DNA from: Ctena decussata
Lineage: Eukaryota > Mollusca > Bivalvia > Lucinida > Lucinidae
Length of the DNA: 64,000 nucleotides
Direction: 5' to 3'
NCBI GenBank assembly: GCA_963989385.1
Contig: OZ022499.1
Location: forward strand, 51,759,757 to 51,823,756
Numbering within the stretch: the first letter of the stretch is position 1; each line of letters starts with the position of its first letter. Below, in pieces: positions 48,701 to 60,700 of the stretch. The notes under the pieces were generated by a model, which saw nothing but the letters and a program-made list of their open reading frames with translations, ran no database searches and had not been told where the DNA came from. A program made the translations under genes and the position numbers.

Positions 48701-51700
48701 CTGGAAAATACCGGCAAATACTGGTAGATTGAATTTACCAGCCTGGAATTTATACAACCTACACTCAAAATCCATAGGGGTATTTCAATTATACTGATCA
48801 ACTGACTTAATATTTATACTGAAGTTTAACAATTGTATCAACTTATTTATTAAATAGTTTATCCAGTCAGTGAAATTTTGAACTTCATTTTAGGGCAAAA
48901 AAAAAACTACACCTGTTTCATAGCTGGACATTTTTCTCTGTGGGGATGGAGTCATGGAGCTTTGGCACTTACTACTGTTTTGCAGTCAATACAGCTGGCA
49001 CTGGTCTTGTTGTCTTGGTAACAACAGCAAAGGATCTTTTGTCTTCATGGTGAATAGTAGTTTGGAACATGTAATGAAGTGTGATGGTTCAGCTTAAGGA
49101 CCGATTATGACAATTCTGTTCTGTTCTGTTTCAAATCTCTTAACGATGTTCCCCAAGTGGCTCAGCGGTTATGACAAATTATTATCTGACTGCTATAAAT
49201 GTATTCAAGAGTTGAAGCCATACTAGACATGTAACTCAAGCTATACCTATAACACCTCTATGTACTTTACCTTGTAATTGTCTGACTTTTGTATAAAACA
49301 GATAACCATTCTGACATCTTATTTCCATCCTTGCCCCAAGCAATACTCCACCCCCTTAAATAAACATTGTTTTGACACTTGTTGTTTTAACTAGTTAGAC
49401 ATTGTCTTGCAAATTGGGTGTCACAGGTGACTGGCCAGGTGCACAGGTGAATTTACCTGTAATTTTTATGCTGTTGAGTTTAAGGGCAAATGATAAAGTG
49501 GAGTCAAGATACTGTTCATACTTGTGAATTTGTCAAATTTTTTTGTCTTAAATCCATGTTTTGGCTTTTTCAACCTGCTTAATTTGTGAAACATTTTATT
49601 CTTTATGATGATAAACTTACAAATATTTAATATAAAAATTAACTAAAACATCATTAAGTCATTGAGTTTGAATACATATTATTTTAAGTTAACTTGGTTT
49701 TGGTTTTAGCAAGATTTAAAGGTGAATAAGTTCAATCGACCAGTATTTGCCAGTATTTTCCACTTTGGGAGTATTTTCCAGACCGGTAAATACCGGTAAA
49801 TTCCAGTGGTAAATACCGGGGGTGAAATTAACCGCCCAACCTTGAAAACGAAAGTATGTGGCCAGACCGGGTATCGAACCCAGGACCTCTGACTTATGGG
49901 TCAGGTGCCCTACTGATTGCACTACGCGGCCCCTTCTATGGGCAAATATGAGGAACAAAAGTCACACTCAAAATTCTCAATTCAATACATACCCTGTAAT
50001 TAACAATTTCCAAGACTCTAGCAGCTTCAATGACCTCATTTATTAGTGTCATCATCTCTTTGTGTTGTGCCGTCTGCTCCTCATCTGAAGTGCTAGATGT
50101 ATCAGAATCTACCTGATACTGATCAGCCTCCGGAATTATTTCTAAATTGTGTCGCGTCTGCCCTTCTGATATACAACTCTGAACAGTGCTCTCCTCTGGT
50201 AATCTCTTCTTTGATATGTCTTTGTGCAGAGTGGCTTCCCCTTGCGAACTCTTTTTTGAATTATGATTCCCCGGCATTACATGTGAAATTTGTGATGTAA
50301 CAGTACTAGATGGCACTTTATTTGGAACAATTTCTGTTAACGGTACTTCTAAACTAGCTGCCTTTTGAGATCCTTTATCTTTTAAACCCATTGCCTGTGT
50401 GATAGTTTGTAAAGACATTTTTTCTAATAAAATATCCTGCATGCGCCAAGATTTCTCCTTCGTAGGTTCCTGCTGTGGAAGTTCTTCAGCACTGAATCCT
50501 GGGATACTAACAGAATGTTCTAGAACTGGCTGAATTGAACTGTCGGTACCCCAACCCTCCCACGACAGAGGTTTCTGAGTTTTTGACATAGAACATTCCT
50601 GCTGGAATTCTTGTGGTTCTTCTTTAATTTTCACATGGTCATGGTCACTTTTATGACGAGCTCTAGCTCCTGGTTCCGCCTTTACACCATGTTTAAGCTC
50701 CAGAGAGATCTCATGTTTCACCGAGTTTGGTTGTCTGCCAATTCTGCTGGCTGATAAAGATTAAAAAATGTCAGAATATTCAAGAAACAAGAAACAGAAC
50801 TAGAGTGGTCAGAAGACATCAGGACATGCCTTTGGCGACTGACTTCTACAGGCTTAAGCCCAAACTGTGAAGCTTAATTTTTATAAAGCTGGTGAATAAT
50901 AAATTAGATGTCAATGTCAGGTCTTATTAGCTATGTAACAAGACCTGACAGTGGGACAGGATAGCTTGCCTGACAGTGCCTTGCCCATCACCTAAAAAAA
51001 TTGAACGTAAAACTTTAACATTTTGCTAACGCAGATGCCGCTGATAACGCCGACGCCCAGGGTAGTACAATAGCTCTTTCTGAACTTCGTTCAGGCGAGC
51101 TAAAAATCATACTACTACTCTATCGACAAATGCATCATACGGTTTTCTAACTGAACTGAAAAGTTGCTAGCAGAAGCTGTCATATCAAACAATCAGGGAT
51201 CGAGGTTATAAAACTTGAGAATAATCTCAAACTCAAACTAAAGCACACTGACTGGCTGTTTCCATGCATGTGCTCGGAAGCAGCCAATCAGTGTGCTTTA
51301 TTTTCAGTTTGAGAATGTACTCAAGTTTTATAACCTCGGGGCCAGATCAAACAGATAAAACAACTTCGACTGTAATCGGAAATTTAGAATGATTTTTCTT
51401 GACAGCTTTGAAAGTGTCTGACCTTGCTGCAAGAATGAAATGTTGCAATAGTTGATGGCCCAGTAGAAAAAACTGGGGCCGTATTTATAAAATGACTTAA
51501 GTGGTTGCTATGCTGTTGCTAAGGCTTAATTTCTATAAAAGAGATTTCCTACAACTATGAAATTTGCTCTGGAGGTCTTTTTCAGACTGTTCCTCCAGAG
51601 CAAATTTCATAGTTGTAGGGAATCTCCTTCAAAGAAATTTAGCCTTAGCAACAGCATAGCAACCACTTAAGTTGCCTTATAAATACGGCCCCTGGACCAT

Positions 51701-54700
51701 CTGTGCCTGAGGAATGTGAACCAATATCAATCATACTACCATAATTTTTCTTATTTCTCAATGAAAACATATTTAACGACCCTTATTAAAACTCTCACTG
51801 CGACGGTCCTAATAAGGGGTCACAACGTATGTTTTTATGTAGAAATCTGGAAAAGTGACCCTAATTATTCCTCTTACCCCTTCTAATCTGAAGCATTGGA
51901 CTACTATATAAAGCTATACCTTCAACTGACATGCCCACTTTGAGACACATCCTGTATCGACAGGCTTTACAAAGGTTTCTAGTCATCATGTTAATTTCAC
52001 AATTTCCGTCCTTGGTACACTGGTATCGCTGGAGCTCACGCTCCTTAGCCATTCGACGGAAGAAGCCCTGAAACAGAATTTCAAGCAAAATAAACTCTTG
52101 TTATCATTGAATACAGAAAACCCAGCTCTTAAAGACAGGACTTCTCTGCCGGGGGGTCTGGTTCCCATCTAACAGCAGATTTCACTATACAGGTAAATGT
52201 GTGAAATTTTATTCAACCAATCAGTGGACTAGGATTACCAGTTATGACCATTTTATTGGCTGACTAAAGGGTGTTGATACTATGTGATAAAGTTTTGAAG
52301 TTAATCCTCTTTATATAGTACCACCCCTGTCTTTAAAGTGCAAATAAAAAAGCAGACATCAAAATTTACATCTGCAAAATTTAAAAAAATAAGTTTTATC
52401 AAAGCTATATCATACTGAGAATTCAAAGACTTGCGGGCAAACAGTGTAGGTCCAAATAAAAGCCCATTATAAGCCATCTCATCTGACTCTACATGGTTGC
52501 AAGTTCAACTATTTTTTTTCTTGGTGCTTTAGAATGCTTATGCTTAGGATGATATTTAATAGCTACTACTATCATTCCCTACAGCAGCTCTGACAAGAAA
52601 TGGGTTGAAGTGCTCAAGTATTAATTAACCGGTGGTAATTTCATATGAAATTCACAAAACCAGCCTTTTGCGAGTTTCATATATTTTGTATCAAATGACC
52701 TTGAGTTTAAGATTGTCTTTGTCATATGACTAGTTTTTAGGGACCTAAAAGATCCCTAAAAACAAGGGCTTCGCAAGCGGCGCATAATACGCCCGTTTTA
52801 ATGTCATAAAGGAGTATGGAATGAACAAGATTGTTTACAAAAGGATGGATAGGCAGACAAACAGGGGCAACCACTTTATAACTAATGACGGCAACATTAT
52901 TCAAATATTTAACACATCAAATACTATGAGTATACCAAAAATCAGCTTCAAAGTTATTGTGGCTCAAAAGTTGAGTAATGCCATAGTTGAACAAGGGAGA
53001 TAATTCATAAACCAAATATACTAGATTCTTGGCTCTACTACATTCCCCTGACAAAATCACATGTAGGGTTGAGGAATCACAGAGGAAACAGGAAATTTAT
53101 GCAAGGGCAGATAAAACAGTAAGCCAGAGTTGTGGTTCTTGCTCGGGATACATTGCCCCATTATTATACATATTCCTACAAAGTTCCATTCTAATATTTC
53201 AAAAGGTTAAGGAGATATGGAGTGACTGAGAAATGCCTAAAATTACTTATCAAAGGGAAGTAACTCCAAAATGAAGAAAGGGGGAGCAACCATTCTTGTA
53301 TGCCACGCATCGTCTTGTGATCATGCACATTGCTATAAAGTTTCATCATGATATTCCAAACGGTTACAAAGTTAAGGTATGCACAAGATATGTATACACA
53401 AAAATAACCATAATCAACTAATGAAAGGGATGTAACTCTAAAATGAAGAAAGGGAGAGCAGCCATTTTTGTACGCGACACATCGTTGAGACTTCATACAC
53501 ATTGCTATGAAGTTTCATGAAGATATCCCAAACGGTTATCTAGTTATGGCGCGCACAAGACTGGCAGGGAAAAAATTAATCAAAGGGGCATAACTTGGAA
53601 ACTAAGGAAGGGGGAGCAACCACTTCTGTATGCGACACGTTCCCCCAACCTAATACATATTCCTACCAAATATCATGAATATACCCCAAACGGTTAATGA
53701 GTTATGGAGCGCACAAGAATGTTTACGGACGGACGGACGGACGGACGGACGGATGGACGGACGGACAGCGCCATGACATAATACGTCCGTTTTTTCAAAA
53801 CGGGCGTATTACTAGTCATAGGACAAACACAATATAGCAACTTGTTTAAATTTAATAGGCTTGTCATGGACAGTGACATACTGTTACACTCCATAAGTAT
53901 GTGTTTATAATGTGTGACTGTAACAGGTGTTTATAATGTGTGACTGTAACAGGTGTTTATAATGCGTGACTGTAACAAAAGTTTTAACAACCCTCAGATG
54001 ATGAAGGATAGTTCTAAGGTGACTTTGCCAGTAATATTTTCCTCACTGAGTATATAGGAAGAAGCATCCTTAGAAATTTGGGATTAATCACATTGTAACT
54101 TTGCAGCATGCAGCTTTGTGTCTTGATGGCGTTGGATGTAAACATTTACTTCTGTTGTCGTCTGCTTCAACATAGTCCATAAGAAAATATCACAACAATC
54201 TTGCATTTTCGTTCTATAAAATGTTGTAATCAAAATAATTTTTCCTTAATGTTAAATGGCATATGCTGATATAAATTCACCAATGTGAATTCATATTTCG
54301 CGATCTGCACTCAAACATCATGTGTTAACCTGTATGGATATTTACTTCTTAAGCAATTACAGGCCATGTTTCTACTTCACGTTTCTTACCTTACATCCTT
54401 CACAGGTTATGGCACCAAAATGGAATCCAGACGAGGGGGCTGAGCAAACACGACATGGAATGTCTGACATCTTTTGGGTTTCCTTGGGGGAATCTCCTTC
54501 ACTAGCTGAAATATATAACACATATTATGTTTCTACTAATCCCTGTCTGTCTGTTTTCTTGTTGTTGTTTTTGTTTTTTTTTTGTGGTGGTGGTAGTGGG
54601 GGGGGGGGGATGTGCAGAGGCGAGGAGGGGGATGATAATAAGACGAATGACTGAATGAATGATTTGCAATTTCATGCCCTTTTCACAATTTCATGCCCTT

Positions 54701-57700
54701 TTCCCCTTTCAATAGTATTTCAGTCATATCAGGACATTGGGATCGGTGGGTGATAATGACAGATTGTAGGCAATGGAATCCCATTAAAAATTTTATAGTT
54801 GAAAACAATTCGGATCCAGCAGAAACCAGGGACTGCAAGATCAGAAGGCCAGGGCCTAACCCACTGAGCACCTGGGTCTCTTGTAGGAGGGATGATGAGG
54901 GTGCTAAGCAAATACGACATGGAATGACCCAGTATTTATGGCCAATATTACATTACTCAGAATGACTACTCATAAAGACCCACCTCATCTGGATCTATGC
55001 TGTTTGCAAATTCAACATTTTTGTTTTAAGCACTATAAGTGATAAAAGTAGAGACAGTATGGATGGCTGTCAAGCTTTGCAAAGAGGCTAAATAGAAAAT
55101 GAACTGTATTGAAATCTCACATAAAAAAAAGATCAGCTGTGTAGCTTAATATATAATATATTACCTTGTTTAGGGCAGTACATGTTGAGACTGAGACATT
55201 TCTGGTAGCGACAGTACTGACACTGTACACGGCTTTCTTTCGTTATCAGGCACTGTTTGTCTCGCAAGCAGACATACTTCAACTTCTCCTGTTTATATGC
55301 CCTCATGTAAAATTTCTGAAAAAATAATGGTAAAACTACATTTATCATGTGACGACGCTGTTATTCAGGGGATAATGTCATGTCATAATCAAAGGGCCAA
55401 TAGCCCTGAAATGACAGATTCTATCAGAAAGTCATGCTACGTCCACTCAAATTAATTTCAAACTTCAGCCTTGTTACTTGTATATGCTGCAGCTCTAATA
55501 ATATAAATAAGCCATTTAGCACAAATCACTTCATGCACCTGCCAAAATTCTATCCTAGTACACAAGTGATTTCTGAATTCTGGCAACGGTTACTGCTTTT
55601 CAATGACATTTAAACACTCAGTGTTTGCGGTATTTCACATTATCTATAGGCCACGAGGGTGTCCACTCCAATGTTTACAACATGGCAGTTCTATAAATAA
55701 CCACCGATAAACACACAATTACCGTATGATGTCCAGTATACATTTGCGAGAGATATGGATAAACCTACAGAATTTCTTTTACATTACATTCTATGCAATG
55801 ATTGACAAGCTCAGAATACTGTTTTAGCCAAGTTTACAACTGTAAAACAGTTTTCTTTAGCGCCAACTAATTTAAGACAGATGTGCTTCAAGGGGGCGAA
55901 TACAGTAATTTATTGGCGGATTGATTTTTGGTATTCAGTTTGTATTCGTTATATTTTTTTACTGATGATGTTATTAGTTGGATACTTATCATTTTACAGA
56001 ACTACATAAATAATCATACCTGCACAAGAATACGTTATATAAGTTCTCATTTAACTTCGTACAAAACTTATTGTCAACTCCAGAGGAATTTTAGCGAAAT
56101 GAACTTACAATTACTTCATTTCTGAGCAGAAGAATACAGCTGTGAAAGTCAATTTCCAAAATACACTTGTGTTAGCTTTGAATGACTGATAGAGTCACAA
56201 CATATGTTTTCATTACTAAGAAAATTATCTAAGAATTATCCGCAAAAAACACCTTTATATCTGGAGCTCTGAACTCTGCCATAAGACTCAATCTAACCAC
56301 AAAAGTCATTTTATTTATTCTGTTCTATGTTTTTCCTACCTTACAGGCCTCACAAATATAAGCCCCGCAGTAAAATCCGCCAGCGAGATCACCACAAACT
56401 TGGCACATAATATTGTCCATCTTCTTATTCTTCGACACGCCACTCATTCTCCGCTTCTTCTTCGGCGCGTCTTCTGTTGAGCTTCCGACCGTTGTTGATA
56501 CCTGCATATTCAAGAATGAAAACAGCACTAACATACATTGTATTGCTATGTGTGAGGCTGAGCTTTTCACAGTTTTTAAAAATCGTGAGATATTAATTCA
56601 ATCGTGAGATATAAATCTAGCAAAAGTGCTAAAAAGTCACTGAATCAATATGTAAGGTACTTTACTTAACCTAAATATACGGGCAACCTGAGCAAACAGT
56701 ACAGACCTAGATCAGACTGCTCCTAAAGAGCAGTCTGATCAAGGCTTGCATTGTCTGCCAACCATTTATATGGAGACCTGCCTAAATTTGAAAATGGTAA
56801 CATTCAAAAAAAAAAAAAAAAAAGGTGTGCAAATATTTTGGTAAATGCTGTAGATTTTTTTTTTTCATCCTGTTCACAAAACATCATTAAATTTTACTGC
56901 TACTGCTATAATCAAACCACTGAAAGGTACACTTATCAGGATCAAACATTGAGAAATTTTACTAATTAGACAAATTGGCAACTTGAACTAGAAAACTGCA
57001 TCTGTAAGACACAGATAATCAAATTTTTTTCCCATGGCTCAGTGATATATCTGTGCAAGTTTGATCAAAATCCGTTCATTCCTTTAGGACATACGGTTCC
57101 GACAAGTCAATTTTTTAACATTCTAAGACCTCCTGTGACCTTGAAAATGGGGTCAAGGTCACAAAATACTAGTTTAGTATGAATCAAACATATCATTGTA
57201 CTGCAGGAGACAGAGTGCAGATAAGCTGTCTTTTTAACATTCTAGTTCTACAACCTCCTGTGACCCTGAAAATAGAGTTGAGAAACCTAACCAGTCCTTC
57301 TCCATTCCAATTCCATGCTACTCTGGGAAATCCACCAGTTTTTCAGGAGACAGGGTGCAGACAAGCCATTTTTCAACAATCTTATACCTCCCGTGACCTT
57401 GAAAATGAGATCAAGGTCACCAAAATTAATAAGTATGTCTATCCCATATTCATTGATACTGATATATCTTTTTAAGTTTTGTCATAATCGATCCATCCCT
57501 TCAGGTGAGAGGGTGCAGACAATAAGCCAATTTTCAACATTCAAAGACCTTCTATGGCCTTGAAAATGGGGTCAAGGTCACCTAAATCTAATCAGCTCTT
57601 TCCTCCACCCAATGAGGTTTATCCATGGAAGTGTGATCAAAATCCGTTCTACTCTTCTGGTGCAGACAGGACATTTAAAACATCCTTAAACATCCTGTGA

Positions 57701-60700
57701 CCTTGAAAATGGGGTCAAGGTCACCAAAATCTAATCTATGACCTTAACTGTAAGGTGACTGAATTGATGTTAAAATTTGTCTCATAGAGACAGTTCTAAT
57801 GAAGGGTTACAACGTACGTTTTGTTTATAAATAAAACTAGAAAATTGTGTCTGTAAGACACTAATGATGCCCCCGTGCAGTGCCTGTCACATGTATATCT
57901 ATAAAGCACCTACAAAGAATCCATTGAAAACATACCCTACCATGTAAAAAATTGCCCAAAATGACTAAGTTCAAAAGGCTATGATTCTGTCAAAATTAAT
58001 TCTAGATCTATCAAAATGCCTCATGCATATCTTCAAATATGTCCACAATATGAGACAAGGTTTGAAAAAGATCCATTGAAAACTGTAGAGCCAGTTGATA
58101 ACACAACCTACAATACAAAAATTTCCCTAGAATGACTAAGTTCACAAGGCCGTAATTCTGTCAAAATTAAATCTAGGTCCAACAAAAACCCACATGCACA
58201 TCTTAAATATATTTACAGCATGTATGCAAGGTTTGAAAAAGATCCATTGAAAACTGTGAGAGGAGTTGATTACACAAACTCTATACCCTAGAATGCAAAA
58301 ATTTGCCTAAAATGACTAAGTTCAAAAGGCTGCAATTCTGTCAAAATTAATTCTAGGTCCAACAAAAATCCACATGCACATCTTCAATATGACCTCAATA
58401 TGTATGCAAAGTTTGAAAAAGATCCATTGAAAACTGTGGGAGGATTACACAAACTCTATACCCTATAATACAAAAATTTGCCTAAAATGACTAAGTTCAA
58501 AAGGCCGTAATTCTGTCAAAATTAATTCTAGGTCCATCAAAAGTCCACATGCACATCTTCAATATGTCCACAAAATGTATGCAAAGTTTGAAAAAGATCC
58601 ATTGAAAACTGTGGGAGGAGTTGATTACACAAACTCTATACTATCGTCACGGGGGCATAAAAAAATATCTTAGAATTATCCTCAAAACTGAGCTGTGAGC
58701 ATTGAAATGTTCGATGTGTCTGAACATTATGTACAGTAGTGTGTAACAAATACTGCAGAAGCATACAATATAAAAGTTCAAACTGAAATATGTCAACATA
58801 TTTTAATTTCAATATGCAGTAAATCAACATTTGCTTTGTTTACCCTCAGCAGAGACTATCAATTTTGTTTAACCAAAAGCAGACGACAAAATTTACGTCT
58901 GCAGAAATTTCAAAAAATGTTTTGTCCAAGCTATATCATATTGAGAATTCAAAGACTATAGGGCAAACAGTGTAGATCCAGATGAGGTGGCTCATTATGA
59001 GCCACATCATCTGGATCTACACTGTTTGCAAATTCAACAATTTTTCATTTTTGGCACTTTAAGGTTAACAATGGTTTCACAAGCAACACACAATAATGTT
59101 TTTTCTGGCATTTTAGGATACCTACACATGTAACAATTGCTGTTGATTTACTCAAAATTAGCTTCCTGGGTGAAGCAGTTCAGAAGATGTACATGTAAAG
59201 TTGAAGATGGGAATGACTCTGTCATATTTTTACGAATGAAGCCGCATGTTATTCCATAAATGTACATCTTGATTCTAAACCACATAATATTATCATAGTA
59301 GTTACCCTATAGTTCTGAAATGTTTTGAGAAATCAAGGTGAGAGGATTGCCGTTCTAATATTTTTAACAAAGGGGAGATAACACTAAAGTGCAAGACTGA
59401 TCAAGTAAAATAATAGTTTGGGTCCACTAATATTTCATGGCCATTTCGCAGATGGAATTTCAAAAACCTACAAAATGTAGGCCCAGCCATTACTGAGGTT
59501 TTTTTTCTGTTGTTGTTTTTTTCTCAGTGCTCTAGAAATGATAATTCAGAGACAATTTTTTCGTATTCGTATATAAATCAACTGTGCAGGTTGCAATGGT
59601 TAGAACTGCCATGGAGAGACAGTTCTAATTCACAACATAATGTTTCAACCCTTAAAGCAGGCAACAAAATTTACGTCTGCAGAATTTCGTTTCGTCCAAG
59701 CTAGTATATCATATTGGGAATTCAAAGACTAAAGGGCAAACAATGTAGATCTGGATGAGGCGGCTCATTATAAGCCGCCTCATCTGGATCTACACTTTTT
59801 GCAAATTTAACCATTTTTGTTTTTGACACTTTAAGGGGGATACAAAAATTACCCCCGAGTTATCATCTAATGCAACCATTTTCAACCTGCACTCTAAATC
59901 AATGAAAAGTTCACTGAAATCTTGTGTCATTGACTTTATTGTTATGGGAAAAACCAGTTAAAATATTTATGTCTGCATTCAGGAGTCAATGACATTGCAC
60001 AAACGCTCTCTGCACCAAGTGCAGACTGCCAGTCTGTGCAATATGTGCAATCTGTTTACGCCAAAATAAAAAAAAAACCTGTGTTTACAGTAACCCTACA
60101 TTACTTAAATTTTCAAGTGAAACCTAGATTTTTTTGTCAGTTTTTCTGGAAATTGTATAATTTTATGTATTTTAAGAGGTATAAAGCTGTGCCTACCGTA
60201 CCTAAAGTTTTCAGACCCGTTACCCTAAACACACATATTTTTTTATTTGGCCTTATTGCCCGAAGGTGTATATTAAAGTACATCTCTATAATCTTCCCAT
60301 CATTTTTACAAAGGGAAACAACTTTTCCAGCTTCCTGCTTGCTTTCCTGACAACAAAACCCTTCCAAAAAAGGTCTACTCATAAAGAAAATTTTTTGCTC
60401 CTCTCGCTGTTGGTTGGTTGGTTGTTTTGGGTTTAAGACAGTATTTCAGTCTATATTGAGCTGTCTCCTAAAGAGAGGGAGAAAGAAAAGATATGACAGA
60501 CGAGAAAAAGTATCCAAACACTGCCCACCCACACCTACTGCAAGCACAGTAGGCCCTTGCCCTACTTTTATCCTAATTAGAAAGTCACCCAGCACTATCA
60601 CTGACTGCAACCACCCCTCCTTTCTTTAAAGAGTTGATCCTCATTCAGAGATGAGCAGCAACAAAATCTGTCAACACACAGAATAGCTTGCCTGACAGTG

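Noticed and set aside
57179..57563. Two ORFs of 82-98 codons
   Set aside because: Both run through the TGTGACCTTGAAAATGGGGT tandem array and differ from unit to unit.
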